A DNA stretch of 64,000 nt, taken from Methylobacterium platani. GTDB taxonomy: Bacteria > Pseudomonadota > Alphaproteobacteria > Rhizobiales > Beijerinckiaceae. This document shows positions 8,041-18,979 of the stretch, piece after piece. How positions within the stretch are numbered: the stretch's first letter is position 1; each line of letters starts with the position of its first letter. Below the pieces are notes generated by a model. That model did not search any database. It saw only the letters and a list, made by a program, of their open reading frames with translations, and was not told the DNA's origin. Location of the stretch: NCBI RefSeq assembly GCF_001653715.1, contig NZ_LWHQ01000016.1, positions 52,655-116,654 of the forward strand, read 5' to 3'. The translations under genes and the position numbers were made by a program.

Positions 8041-9171
8041 CTACGGGATGCCAGCAGCAATCATGAGAGGCGTCGGACCGTCCGCCGGGCGCAGCGCACG
8101 TCCTTCGCCCCGCCCGAACCGGGTCCAGTGCTCGAAGCAGGAGGTGAGCTCACCTCGTCGCAACGCATCCTCGACATCCGGATTGGCGGTCATGTAGGCG
8201 ATCTCGTTGAATGACTCCGCATTTGTGTCGATATCGAGGTACGCCTTGAGAAACCCTCGCATCAGCGAGCCGACGACCGCATCCGACACATGTAAGCAAT
8301 CCTGCGCGTAAACATTTGCCCTCGGCGACATTGTCACAATCTCATACGTAGGGTAATAAACAACATTGTCGTTCGATCTGGCGAAAACTTCTGCGGCAGC
8401 ACGCAACGTCGATTTAGAATACATATTTGCGACGAATATATCATCCCCTGAAAAAGTTTCACTTAGCGGAACAGGTGATACGGTTACGACGATGTGAGCG
8501 TGAGGGTTGATTTGGTTGATCAGCCCATGAATTTCGTGGAGCTCAGACAGATTGTCTGCAAAATCCGTCGACTGCAGCTCGTATCGGTCGGGCTGGCGCC
8601 GAACCGCGTAGAAGCTCGGTGCTGCATTGAGATGTCGCCCGAGCGCACGATCGAACCAGACCTCGTTGAGGCCCAGCGTCAGAACAATGACGGATACGCC
8701 TCGAACTCTAGAAAAGTACTCATCAGTCAAGTAGGCCCGCCGCTCGATCGCACGCTCCAATGTAACCGGCTTGATTCCCGGTGACAGCTGCAGGTCGACC
8801 CATCCGTCCGCGCGCTCCTCGAACATCGTCTCATCGATATGTGGACGATTGATGACCCATTCGATTTCATTCCGGATTGAATGAGTCGTGAACTTGTTGG
8901 TAAAGCCGTTGGGTCGCGCCGACCACTCGGTCTTCGGAGAGACGATCCTACGACTCTGGACTGCGATACCGTTATAAATCAGATGCTCTTCTATGTTACG
9001 AGCAAAACACGATCCGATGCAGAAAAAATCATCCCCGATGTCGATCTTGAATTTTGCATCGTGACGAATGTCGACCAACGGCTCGGAGAAGCGGCCGATC
9101 TGCCCGTGCCATTGCGACGCCGGCGCCTTCATAATATTAGTCCAGGCCGAAATTCCATTCAATTTATGCAT
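8041..9171 (-). CDS. GSCFA-domain protein (SGNH-hydrolase-like)
   Basis: This 376-aa protein contains the family-defining motif IGSCFARNIEEHL (about residues 51-63). It also has NKFTTHSIRNEIEW, VLTLGLNEVWFD (about 164-175) and VTVSPVPLSETFSGDD, which match the GSCFA family, a branch of the SGNH/GDSL-like fold linked to surface polysaccharide loci. The C-terminus (YMTANPDVEDALRRG...HWTRFGRGEGR) looks like a short calx-beta/'HxxxxGxxEGR' repeat seen in exported glycan proteins. It is probably an esterase or acyltransferase on a polymer. Lower GC than neighbours; last gene of the island. Confidence 0.75.
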   Translation of the reverse strand: MHKLNGISAWTNIMKAPASQWHGQIGRFSEPLVDIRHDAKFKIDIGDDFFCIGSCFARNIEEHLIYNGIAVQSRRIVSPKTEWSARPNGFTNKFTTHSIRNEIEWVINRPHIDETMFEERADGWVDLQLSPGIKPVTLERAIERRAYLTDEYFSRVRGVSVIVLTLGLNEVWFDRALGRHLNAAPSFYAVRRQPDRYELQSTDFADNLSELHEIHGLINQINPHAHIVVTVSPVPLSETFSGDDIFVANMYSKSTLRAAAEVFARSNDNVVYYPTYEIVTMSPRANVYAQDCLHVSDAVVGSLMRGFLKAYLDIDTNAESFNEIAYMTANPDVEDALRRGELTSCFEHWTRFGRGEGRALRPADGPTPLMIAAGIP

Positions 9172-9862
9172 GTCAACCAGCGCCCTGCATTGCCAAAATT
9201 GCTAAATCGTTCCTGCGCGGCCTAACAAGATTAATCTTGTCAGCACGAGCGACATCTCTACTCATCGCTTATAGGAGATCGTCACGAACTTGTCCACGAT
9301 TACGCTGCGCAGTTGCCACGGTGCGATGCAATGTGAATTTTGTCGCATATCGAGTTGGCGTCCGGGATTGAAATTTATCTCGATTCATTTGATAAAAATA
9401 CACGCTCCTCTCGTCCATCGTATTCGCAGTTTTGGCAAGCCAATCGGCAGATTAATCAGACTGCATTGCACTGAACCACTTTAAACAACCGACATCGACC
9501 CCAGAATATTTTGACATCTTGCAGTTATTTAGCATAAAAAAATCTGCCTTATAGTTTTTCATGCAGATGTCGTTCGAAAAACTGAACAAATCTTCGATGA
9601 TCGCGGCTCGAACTCCGAAGTCGTGGCCAGGTGCGATCCGGATCGCCGCCGCTGGACCGGCGGAGCGGCCTCGCCTCATGGTCCGTCAGGCGCGCGCGAT
9701 GCAGCGCCACATCCGCGACCTCGGCCGCTCTTCGGTGGCCTCGACGGTGTCGGCGTGCCGGCCCGTGACGGCAAGGGCGCATCCACGCCGCTCAGCGACG
9801 GGCGGAGAGGGTCGGGTATCGCGCGGGCGATGCAGGCCCGGGCGATGGCGGCGTCGCGCTCC
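9172..9862. other. AT-rich non-coding stretch at island edge
   Basis: No convincing gene is seen. Bases 9180-9600 are unusually AT-rich (runs such as ttagcataaaaaaatctgcc near 9530), while 9610-9862 returns to high GC with only overlapping short frames. It probably holds the promoter of the leftward GSCFA gene and perhaps decayed sequence. Confidence 0.5.
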
Positions 9863-10762
9863 TCACCCCTCGACCGGCGGCAACGCCGCCACCAGCGCCG
9901 CCACGAACGCCGCCACCGCCCGCGGGAGGCGCCGGTCGCGCATGGTCTGGACCTCGATGCCGCGGGCGAGGCTGCGGCGGGACCGGATCGGCAGGGCCCG
10001 GAATGCGTCGCGCGCGACCTCGCCCTCGAGCGCGATCGACGAGACCAGGGTCAGCCCGCGGGTGCGGCGCACGAAGGGCAGCAGGGCCGAGAGGGCGTTC
10101 GCGGTCAGCACCGGCTCGATCGCGATGGTCTCGACCGCGCAGGCCGCGTCGAGGATGGTCCGCAGCGTCGTGTCGCGCGGCAGGAGCGCGACCGGGTAGG
10201 CGGCGACGTCGGACAGGCCGATCAGCCGGCGCCCGGCGAGGGGATGATCGGGCGCGCAGAGGGCCACCATGTCGAGGCTGGTGCGGTACGCGACCGCGAC
10301 GCCGGCGCTCGGCACGAGGCTGAAGGTGATGCCGATGTCGACGTCGCCCTGGACCACCCGGTGGGTGACCTGGGCCGGCGGCAGCACGCTCAGCTCGAAC
10401 CGGATGCCCGGATGGCGCCCGTGGAACGCGGCGATCAGACCGGGGACGAGGTCGACCGCGAAGGCGTCGGTACAGGCGATGCGCACCGATCCCCGCCACA
10501 GGCCCTCCAGCTCGCGGATCTCGGTGACGACCTGCTCGGCGCTCGACAGCACGTGGTGGGCGTGGCGGGCCAGGAGCTCGCCGGCCTGGCTCAGCACCAT
10601 GCCGCGCGGCCGGCGCTCGAACAGCGGGCAGGCGAGCTCGGCCTCGAGATTGGCGATCTGCCGGCTGATCGCCGAGGGCGCGACGTTGAGGCGGGCGGAG
10701 GCCGCCGCGATCGACCCGTCCCGGGCGACCGCCAGGAAGTAGCGCAACGCCGTGGTCTGCAT
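9863..10762 (-). CDS. LysR-family transcriptional regulator
   Basis: This 299-aa regulator has an N-terminal helix-turn-helix (ALRYFLAVARDGSIAAASARLNVAPSAISRQIANLE, residues 5-40, then FERRPRGMVLSQAGELL). The effector-binding domain has two halves (VRIACTDAFAVDLVPGLIAAF; LLPRDTTLRTILDAA). It is divergent from the peptide-type ABC transporter operon, whose control it most likely exerts. The start at 10762 is the only ATG that keeps the canonical LysR beginning. A TTGCC-N5-GGCAA dyad with T-N11-A spacing lies 18 bp upstream of the start. Long frames on this strand that continue past 10762 are shadows of the transporter gene. Confidence 0.9.
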   Translation of the reverse strand: MQTTALRYFLAVARDGSIAAASARLNVAPSAISRQIANLEAELACPLFERRPRGMVLSQAGELLARHAHHVLSSAEQVVTEIRELEGLWRGSVRIACTDAFAVDLVPGLIAAFHGRHPGIRFELSVLPPAQVTHRVVQGDVDIGITFSLVPSAGVAVAYRTSLDMVALCAPDHPLAGRRLIGLSDVAAYPVALLPRDTTLRTILDAACAVETIAIEPVLTANALSALLPFVRRTRGLTLVSSIALEGEVARDAFRALPIRSRRSLARGIEVQTMRDRRLPRAVAAFVAALVAALPPVEG

Positions 10763-10780
10763 CGCGGGCCCCCATTTGCC

Positions 10781-10795
10781 TTGCCGTTTCGGCAA
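10781..10795. promoter_or_regulatory. LysR-type operator (T-N11-A dyad)
   Basis: TTGCC-GTTTC-GGCAA is a perfect dyad with the T-N11-A spacing of LysR recognition sites. It lies in the 159-bp divergent region between the lysR gene (start 10762) and the transporter operon (start 10922), close to the lysR start as expected for autoregulation. Confidence 0.65.
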
Positions 10796-10921
10796 CGACC
10801 CTATCGCCAAATTCGTCTTGCTGCGATCGGATCTGCGCAACATCCTGGCAGGGCGAATTTTGCGGCAGTGCAACATGACGGGCCGAGACGCCCGCGCTGC
10901 CCCGGACGAGGCGGAGCCGAC

Positions 10922-12481
10922 ATGCCGACACGGATCGACGCGGACCGGATGCGCCGGGTGGGACGGCTCGGGCTGGCGGGCCTCGCGCTCGCGGGGCTCC
11001 TCGCCGGGGCGGCCGGCCCGGCGCTCGCCGGCAAGGCCAACGACACCCTGGTCTACGCCTCCGACAGCGAGCCGGAGAATCTCAGCCCCTACCACAACAA
11101 CCTGCGCGAGGGGGTGATCCTGGCCCGCAACGTCTGGGACACGCTTCTCTACCGCGATCCCAAGACCGGCGCGCACCAGCCGATGCTCGCCACCGCCTGG
11201 ACCTGGGTCGATCCGGTCACCCTCGATCTCACGATCCGCGACGGCGTGACCTTCCACAACGGCGATCCCCTGACGCCCGAGGACGTCGCCTTCACGTTCA
11301 ACTACGTGCTGACGCCGGAAGCCAAGATCATCACCAAGGGCAACGTCGACTGGATGAAGTCGACCGAGGTGACCGGCCCGCACGGCGTGCGCATCCACCT
11401 CAAGGCGCCGTTCCCCGCCGCCCTCGAATACCTGTCGGGCCCGACCCCGATCCTGCCCGCCGCCTACTTCAAGAAGGTGGGCCTCGACGGCTTCAGCAAG
11501 GCCCCGGTCGGCACCGGCCCCTACCGCATCGTCTCGACCGAGAGCGGCAAGGGCGTGAAGATGGTGCGCAACGACAAGTACTGGCCCGGCAACCCGGCGG
11601 GCAAGGCGAAGATCGGCAAGCTCGAATTCCGCATCATCCCGGACGGCGACAGCCGGATGGCCGAATTGATGACCGGCGGCGTCGACTGGATCTGGCGCGT
11701 GCCGACCGACCAGGCCGAGCAGCTGAAGAACGACCCGACGCTCACCGTGGTCTCCGCCGAGACGATGCGGGTCGGCTTCCTGCAATTCGACGTGCTCGGC
11801 CGCGCCCAGGAGAAGTCCCCGCTCAAGGACGCGCGGGTGCGCCAGGCGATCTCCTACGCCATCGACCGCAAGGTGATGGTCGACAACCTGGCGCGCGGCG
11901 GCGCCCGGGTGATGAACGCGATGTGCTTCATCGAGCAGTTCGGCTGCACCGACGAGGGCGTGCCGCGCTACGCCTACGACCCGGCCAAGGCGCGGGCGCT
12001 GCTCAAGGAGGCCGGCTACGGAAACGGCTTCGACATCGACCTCTCGGCCTATCGCGAGCGCGACTACGCCGAGGCGGTGATCGGCTACCTGCGCGCCGTC
12101 GGCATCCGGGCGAAGCTCAACTACCTGCGCTACGCCGCGATGCGCGACGCGATGCGGGCGGGCAAGACCTCGATCGGCTACCAGACCTGGGGCTCGTTCT
12201 CGATCAACGACGTCTCGGCCTTCACCGGGATCTACTTCCGCGGCGGCGAGGAGGACCTGGCCCGCGATCCGACCGTGATCGCCGACCTCCAGGCCGGCGA
12301 TACCAGCACCGATCCGGCCACCCGCAAGGCGAAGTACGCCGCGGCGCTGACGCGCATCGCGGCGGAAGCCTACGCCCTGCCGATGTTCTCCTATCCGTCG
12401 AACTACGCCTTCACGGCGGACCTGAACTTCACCGCGCAGACCGACGAGGTGCCGCGCTTCTACGCGGCCTCGTGGAAGTAG
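10922..12481 (+). CDS. ABC transporter substrate-binding protein, peptide/nickel type (SBP family 5)
   Basis: This 519-aa periplasmic protein has a long signal peptide (RMRRVGRLGLAGLALAGLLAGAAGPALAG, cleavage near residue 37). The cluster-C/DppA layout is visible: DTLVYASDSEPENLSPYHNN, LATAWTWVDPVTLDLTIRDGVTFHNGDPLTPEDVAFTF, KAPVGTGPYRI, VRQAISYAIDRK and the C-terminal YALPMFSY. It binds an oligopeptide or similar solute and delivers it to the two permeases just downstream (14-bp gap). The ligand cannot be told from sequence. The start at 10922 gives the signal peptide; longer upstream reading into the lysR gene is spurious. Confidence 0.9.
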   Translation: MPTRIDADRMRRVGRLGLAGLALAGLLAGAAGPALAGKANDTLVYASDSEPENLSPYHNNLREGVILARNVWDTLLYRDPKTGAHQPMLATAWTWVDPVTLDLTIRDGVTFHNGDPLTPEDVAFTFNYVLTPEAKIITKGNVDWMKSTEVTGPHGVRIHLKAPFPAALEYLSGPTPILPAAYFKKVGLDGFSKAPVGTGPYRIVSTESGKGVKMVRNDKYWPGNPAGKAKIGKLEFRIIPDGDSRMAELMTGGVDWIWRVPTDQAEQLKNDPTLTVVSAETMRVGFLQFDVLGRAQEKSPLKDARVRQAISYAIDRKVMVDNLARGGARVMNAMCFIEQFGCTDEGVPRYAYDPAKARALLKEAGYGNGFDIDLSAYRERDYAEAVIGYLRAVGIRAKLNYLRYAAMRDAMRAGKTSIGYQTWGSFSINDVSAFTGIYFRGGEEDLARDPTVIADLQAGDTSTDPATRKAKYAAALTRIAAEAYALPMFSYPSNYAFTADLNFTAQTDEVPRFYAASWK

Positions 12482-12494
12482 GAGGGGCGGCGCC

Positions 12495-13409
12495 ATGCTC
12501 CGCTTCGCGCTGCGGCGCATCCTGGTGGCGGTCGGCGTCGCGCTGACCGTCTCGGTGGCGAGCTTCCTGCTCCTCCACCTGTCCGGCGACCTCGCCACCG
12601 CCATCGCCGGCCCGGAGGCGACCGGCGAGCAGATCGCGGCGATCCGCGCCCAGCACGGGCTCGACCGGCCGCTGGTGGTCCAGTTCGGCGCCTGGGCCTG
12701 GCACGCGCTGCACCTCGATTTCGGGCGCTCGTTCTACTTCCCCGAGCAGGTGACGGACCTCCTCGCCGCCCGCCTCCCCGTCACCCTGACCCTCGGGGTG
12801 ATCGCGCTCGCCGTCGCCCTGCTGGTGGCGATCCCGCTCGGCGTGCTGGCGGCGTTCCACCGCGACACCTGGATCGACCGGACGGCGCTCGCCGTCTCCG
12901 TGCTGGGCCAGGCGATGCCGAGCTTCTGGTTCGGCCTCACCCTGATCCTGGTCTTTTCGGTCAACCTGCGCTGGCTGCCGGTCTCCGGCAACGCGACCTG
13001 GAAGCACTTCGTCCTGCCGGCGGTGGCCCTCGGCTACTACGCGATGCCGGCGGTGATGCGGCTCACCCGCAACGGCATGCTGGAAGTGCTGTCCTCGGAC
13101 TACGTCCGCACCGCCCGCGCCAAGGGCCTGCCCCTGCGCAAGATCCTGGTCCGCCACGCGCTCCGCAACGCCGTGATCCCGGTGATCGCGCTCGCCGCGG
13201 TGCAGTTCGGCTTCATGCTCGGCGGCTCGATCGTGATCGAGGCGGTGTTCTCGCTCCAGGGCCTCGGGCAGCTCGCCTGGGAATCGATCGCCCGCAACGA
13301 CTTCCCGGTCGTCCAGGCGATCGTGCTGGTGCTGGCGATGATCTACATCGCGCTGACCCTCGCCGCCGACCTCCTCAACGCCCTCCTGGATCCGAGGCTG
13401 CGCGCATGA
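12495..13409 (+). CDS. ABC transporter permease, DppB/OppB type
   Basis: This 304-aa inner-membrane protein has six membrane segments, beginning LRFALRRILVAVGVALTVSVASFLLLHL as in DppB. The EAA-type cytoplasmic loop that contacts the ATPase is around TARAKGLPLRKILVRHALRNAVIPV (about residues 205-229). It pairs with the DppC-like permease whose start overlaps its stop by 4 bp. Confidence 0.92.
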   Translation: MLRFALRRILVAVGVALTVSVASFLLLHLSGDLATAIAGPEATGEQIAAIRAQHGLDRPLVVQFGAWAWHALHLDFGRSFYFPEQVTDLLAARLPVTLTLGVIALAVALLVAIPLGVLAAFHRDTWIDRTALAVSVLGQAMPSFWFGLTLILVFSVNLRWLPVSGNATWKHFVLPAVALGYYAMPAVMRLTRNGMLEVLSSDYVRTARAKGLPLRKILVRHALRNAVIPVIALAAVQFGFMLGGSIVIEAVFSLQGLGQLAWESIARNDFPVVQAIVLVLAMIYIALTLAADLLNALLDPRLRA

Positions 13410-14341
13410 CCGTCCGGCCCGCCTCCCCTCTCGCCCCGGCCTCCGCCGAGGTCGTCCTGCCCGAGACGGCCCTGCCCCCTTCGCGCTCGCCCGCCGCCAT
13501 CGCGCTCCGGCGCGGCCTGTCGCATGGCGGGTTCCTGATCGGGGCGGCCATCGTCGGGGTGATCGTGCTCGCGGCGCTCGCCGCGCCGCTCATCGCCCCG
13601 CACGACCCCTACGCCCAGGACGTGTCGCGCCGGCTGATCCCGCCGTTCTGGCACGCCAAGGGCAGCGCCGCGCACTGGCTCGGCACCGACAAGCTCGGGC
13701 GCGACTATCTCAGCCGCCTGATCTACGGCAGCCAGATCTCGCTGCTGATCGGCCTCTCGGCCGCCGTGATCTCGGGGGTGATCGGCACCACGCTCGGGGT
13801 GCTCGCCGGCTATTACGGCGGCCGGGTCGACGCGCTGGTGAGCTACGTCGTCACGACGCGGCTCGCCATGCCGGTGGTGCTCGTCGCCCTCGCCATGGCC
13901 TCGCTGGTCGGCGGCTCGCTCAAGGTCGTGGTGCTGGTGCTGGGCCTCCTGCTCTGGGACCGTTTCGCCGTGGTCACCCGCGCGGCGACCCGGCAGGTGC
14001 GGGCCCAGGACTTCGTCGCCGCGGCGAAGGCCTCGGGCTTCGGGCCGGTGCGGATCCTCGCGCAGGAGATCCTGCCCAACATCCTCAACGCGCTGATCGT
14101 GGTGGCGACCCTCGAGATGGCGCACGCGATCCTGCTCGAGGCGGCGCTCTCCTTCCTCGGCCTCGGCGTGCAGCCGCCGCTGCCGTCCTGGGGGCTGATG
14201 ATCGCCGAGGGCAAGCAGTACATGTTCTTCCAGCCCTGGGTCATCACCATCCCGGGCGTGGCCCTGCTGGTCCTGGTGCTCGGCATCAACCTGCTGGGCG
14301 ACGGGGTGCGCGACATCACCGCGCCGGAGGGGCGGAATTGA
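13406..14341 (+). CDS. ABC transporter permease, DppC/OppC type
   Basis: This 311-aa inner-membrane permease has the N-terminal oligopeptide-permease segment (LIAPHDPYAQDVSRRLIPPFW) followed by HWLGTDKLGRDYLSRLIYGSQISL, typical of DppC. The EAA loop is DFVAAAKASGFGPVRILAQEILPNI (about residues 204-228), and the C-terminal LGINLLGDGVRD is canonical. It is the second half of the translocation pore, coupled to the upstream permease by ATGA. Confidence 0.92.
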   Translation: MTVRPASPLAPASAEVVLPETALPPSRSPAAIALRRGLSHGGFLIGAAIVGVIVLAALAAPLIAPHDPYAQDVSRRLIPPFWHAKGSAAHWLGTDKLGRDYLSRLIYGSQISLLIGLSAAVISGVIGTTLGVLAGYYGGRVDALVSYVVTTRLAMPVVLVALAMASLVGGSLKVVVLVLGLLLWDRFAVVTRAATRQVRAQDFVAAAKASGFGPVRILAQEILPNILNALIVVATLEMAHAILLEAALSFLGLGVQPPLPSWGLMIAEGKQYMFFQPWVITIPGVALLVLVLGINLLGDGVRDITAPEGRN

Positions 14342-14404
14342 CGGCGCACCCGGCGATCAAGAACTAACAATCACCCCTCCACCCGCGCACAGGAAATCCT
14401 CCCC

Positions 14405-15820
14405 ATGTCGCGACGCGACGCCATCGCGCTGGCTCACCGGCACTTCGACGACGGCGGCTTCCTCGCCGTGCTCCGCGAGGCGGTCGGCCTGCCGACCGAG
14501 AGCCAGGCCCCGGGCCAGGGACCGGCGCTTACGGCCTACCTCACGCAGTTCATGATCCCCCTGGTGAAGCGGCTCGGCTTCGAGACCCGGATCGTCGACA
14601 ACCCCAAGGCGGGGGCCGGGCCGTTCCTGATCGCCACCCGGCACGAGGGCGACGCCCTGCCGACGATGCTCACCTACGGCCACGGCGACACGGTGCGGAA
14701 CTACCCCGAGCAGTGGCGCGAGGGCCTGCACCCGCTCGCCGTCACGGTCGAGGGCGAGCGCTGGTACGGCCGCGGCACCGCCGACAACAAGGGTCAGCAC
14801 CTGATCAACCTCGGCGCGCTCGCGGCGGTGATGCAGGCCCGCGGGGGCAAGCTCGGCTTCAACGTCAAGCTCTTGATCGAGATGGGCGAGGAGGCCGGCT
14901 CGCCGGGCCTGCGCGAGGTCTGCCGGGCGGAAGGAGCGGCGCTTGCGTCCGATCTCCTCATCGCCTCCGACGGGCCGCGGATCGAGGCGGCGCGCCCGAC
15001 GATGTTCCTCGGCTCGCGCGGCGGCTACACCTTCGAGCTCGTGGTGGACTTGCGCGAGGGCGGCCACCATTCGGGCAATTGGGGCGGGCTCCTGCGCAAT
15101 CCCGGCACGGTGCTGGCGAGCGCCATCGCGAGCCTCGTCGACGGGCGCGGCCGCATCCTCCTCGACGGCTTGCGCCCGCCGGCGATCCCCGAGGGGGTGC
15201 GCGCGGCGCTCGCCGACATCACGGTCGGGGGCGATCCGAACGCGCCGTCGATCGACGAGGGCTGGGGCGAGCCGGGCCTGTCCCCGGCCGAGCGGGTCTT
15301 CGCCTGGAACACGCTCGAGGTCCTGGCCTTCAAGTGCGGCGATCCGGACGGGCCGCAGAACGCCGTGCCGCCGTCGGCCAAGGCGACGATGCAGCTGCGC
15401 TTCGTCGTCGGCACCGACTGGCAGGGGCTGCTGCCGGCGATCCGGGCCCATCTCGACGCGCAGGGCTTCCCGATGGTCGAGGTGCGCGAGACCCGCACCG
15501 AGGTCTTCCGCGCCACCCGCCTGCCGGTCGAGGATCCGTGGGTGGACTGGGCTCTGGCCTCGATCGCGGCGAGCACCGGCAAGCGCCCGGCCCTGCTGCC
15601 CAATCTCGGCGGCTCGCTGCCGAACGACGCCTTCTCGGAGATCCTCGGGCTGCCGACGCTCTGGGTGCCGCATTCCTACCCGGCCTGCTCGCAGCACGCG
15701 CCGGACGAGCACCTGCTCGGCCCGTCGACCCGCGAGGCCCTGGGGCTGATGGCGGGGCTGTTCTTCGACCTCGGCGAGACCGGGCCGGCGGTGCTGGCGA
15801 GGCGCAAGGCGGCGGCGTGA
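14405..15820 (+). CDS. M20-family metallopeptidase/dipeptidase
   Basis: This 471-aa zinc peptidase of the M20 (ArgE/DapE/CPG2, CNDP-like) family lacks a signal peptide and so is cytoplasmic. Metal ligands are visible in order: LTYGHGDTV (His ~84, Asp ~86), RGTADNKGQ (bridging Asp ~131), EMGEEAGSPG (catalytic Glu-Glu ~167-168), ASDGPR and the C-terminal HSYPACSQHAPDEH. The dimerisation domain lies at about 210-380, beginning GGHHSGNWGG. Sitting inside a peptide-type ABC operon, it probably hydrolyses the imported di- or modified peptide. The start follows a ggaaa-type ribosome site 63 bp after the permease gene. Confidence 0.88.
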   Translation: MSRRDAIALAHRHFDDGGFLAVLREAVGLPTESQAPGQGPALTAYLTQFMIPLVKRLGFETRIVDNPKAGAGPFLIATRHEGDALPTMLTYGHGDTVRNYPEQWREGLHPLAVTVEGERWYGRGTADNKGQHLINLGALAAVMQARGGKLGFNVKLLIEMGEEAGSPGLREVCRAEGAALASDLLIASDGPRIEAARPTMFLGSRGGYTFELVVDLREGGHHSGNWGGLLRNPGTVLASAIASLVDGRGRILLDGLRPPAIPEGVRAALADITVGGDPNAPSIDEGWGEPGLSPAERVFAWNTLEVLAFKCGDPDGPQNAVPPSAKATMQLRFVVGTDWQGLLPAIRAHLDAQGFPMVEVRETRTEVFRATRLPVEDPWVDWALASIAASTGKRPALLPNLGGSLPNDAFSEILGLPTLWVPHSYPACSQHAPDEHLLGPSTREALGLMAGLFFDLGETGPAVLARRKAAA

Positions 15821-15863
15821 TCCGATTGGCGCTTGCCCCATACGAACAAGAATAGAGCACGCC

Positions 15864-15921
15864 TCCCCTCTCCAGGCGATGCCGGGCTTGCCCGGTATCG
15901 CTGCAAGGTGTGGGAGAGGGG
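15864..15921. repeat. Mosaic palindromic intergenic repeat, short copy R2
   Basis: The stretch tcccctctccaggcgatgcc... to ...ggtgtgggagagggg is the module found in inverted orientation at the right end of the 56.7-kb copy (gataccgggcaagg...gcccggcatcgcctgg). It can fold into a hairpin between the peptidase and the downstream ATPase gene, so it may lower expression of the distal operon genes. Confidence 0.75.
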
Positions 15922-16018
15922 ATCCCGCGTTTTACTGGTGTCACGGCAAATCCGACTGGCTCGTAACCGACGTGACGTCATGGACTTCGCCTGATCGGCG
16001 GGCGCGAAGGGGAAGACG

Positions 16019-17635
<1,617 letters not shown>

Positions 17636-17734
17636 TCGGAGCCGGACGACCACAGACGCGCGCCCGGTGGTAGACGGTCGGGATCGCCCGGGATAACCGC
17701 CCCGAGCCCCACCCCGAACCCGCGAGCCGACCCC

Positions 17735-18973
17735 ATGGTGCCGTCCCCTCCCCCGCCCGCCGCCGCGACGCGGCCGGCCTTCGCCCGGTGGATGGGCACG
17801 ACGAACCAGGTCACCCGCACCTTCCTGTCGGCCGGGGCGATTCCCGGCCTGATCAACCTCGGCGGCGGCCTGCCCGATCCGAGCATCTTCCCGACCGGGC
17901 GGCTCGCCGAGTTCGCCCGCCGGGCGGTGGCCGAGCATCCGGGCGAGGCGCTGGGCTACGGGCCGATCGAGGGGCTGGCGCCCCTGCGCGACGCCGTCGC
18001 GCGCCGCTTCAGCTCGCCCGCCCTGCCGCTGACGCGGGCCAACGTGCTGGTGACGACCTCCGGGATGCAGGGGCTCGACCTCCTCGGCAAGGTGCTGCTG
18101 GACGAAGGCGGGCTGATCGCCGGCCAGTACCCGACCTATCTCGGCGCCCTCGATGCCTGGCGCCCGCGCGCGCCGTCGTTCCGCAACCTGATGCTGGCCG
18201 CGCCGGGCTTCGACGCCGAGGCGGCGCTCGCGGGGGCGCAATTCGCCTACGCGGTGCCGAACTTCTCGAACCCCACCGGCCGCCTCGTCGACCTGGAGAC
18301 CCGCCGGGCGCTCGTCGCGGCGGCGCACCGGACCGGGACCTGGCTCGTCGAGGACGACCCCTACGGCACGCTGCACTACGACGGCGCGCCGCTGCCGCGG
18401 CTGATCGACGTGTCGGCGCAGGCCGCGCCGGGCGAGTCCTATGCCGGCCCGGTGATCTACATGGGCACGCTGTCGAAGGAGATCGCCCCGGGCCTGCGCA
18501 TCGGGTGGATCGTCGCGGCGCCCGCGATGATCGAGGCGCTGACCCTCGCCAAGCAGGGCTCGGACCTCTGCACCAGCGGCGTGACCCAGCGCGTGGCGCT
18601 CTCGGCGATCGAGACCGGCCTCGTCGACGAGATCCGGCCGGCCCTCGTCGCGCTGTACCGCGAGCGCCGGGACGCGCTCTGCGCGGCGCTCGGTGCTCAC
18701 CTTTCCGAGTGGTTCGACTGGGAGGTGCCGGTCGGCGGCATGTTCGTCTGGGCGCTCGCCAAGGACCCGGGATTCGACACCGACGCGCTGCTGACCCACG
18801 CGCTCGCGGCCGGGATCTGCTTCTCGCCGAGCAGCGTCTTCGACGCGACGGGGACGAACCGGCGGGGGATGCGGCTCAACTTCACCCTCAATCCACCGGA
18901 GCGGCTCGACGAGGGGATGCGGCGCCTGGGGCTGGCCGTCGCGGCCTATCGGCACGGACGCGACGGCGCCTGA
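17735..18973 (+). CDS. PLP-dependent aminotransferase, class I/II fold (2-aminoadipate/MocR-like catalytic domain)
   Basis: This 412-aa fold-type I PLP enzyme lacks the winged-helix domain of true MocR regulators. Landmarks are INLGGGLPDPSIFPTGRL, LGYGPIEGLAPLRDAVARR, the PLP-stacking region VTTSGMQGLDLL, NFSNPTGR, VEDDPYGTLHYDG and the Schiff-base lysine in MGTLSKEIAPGLRIGW (about residue 249). It probably transaminates an amino acid released by the imported peptide. It follows the ATPase gene by 99 bp and is the likely last gene of the operon. Confidence 0.88.
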   Translation: MVPSPPPPAAATRPAFARWMGTTNQVTRTFLSAGAIPGLINLGGGLPDPSIFPTGRLAEFARRAVAEHPGEALGYGPIEGLAPLRDAVARRFSSPALPLTRANVLVTTSGMQGLDLLGKVLLDEGGLIAGQYPTYLGALDAWRPRAPSFRNLMLAAPGFDAEAALAGAQFAYAVPNFSNPTGRLVDLETRRALVAAAHRTGTWLVEDDPYGTLHYDGAPLPRLIDVSAQAAPGESYAGPVIYMGTLSKEIAPGLRIGWIVAAPAMIEALTLAKQGSDLCTSGVTQRVALSAIETGLVDEIRPALVALYRERRDALCAALGAHLSEWFDWEVPVGGMFVWALAKDPGFDTDALLTHALAAGICFSPSSVFDATGTNRRGMRLNFTLNPPERLDEGMRRLGLAVAAYRHGRDGA

Positions 18974-18979
18974 GGGCGC

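Noticed and set aside
9452..9782. Small leftward genes in the AT-rich gap
   Set aside because: Weak codon structure, no ribosome site, crosses an abrupt change in base composition.
9863..12604. 913-codon leftward reading frame across the binding-protein gene
   Set aside because: Only the last 299 codons are a real LysR protein. The rest is the GC-rich antisense of the transporter gene, with Arg/Gly/His-rich low-information sequence.
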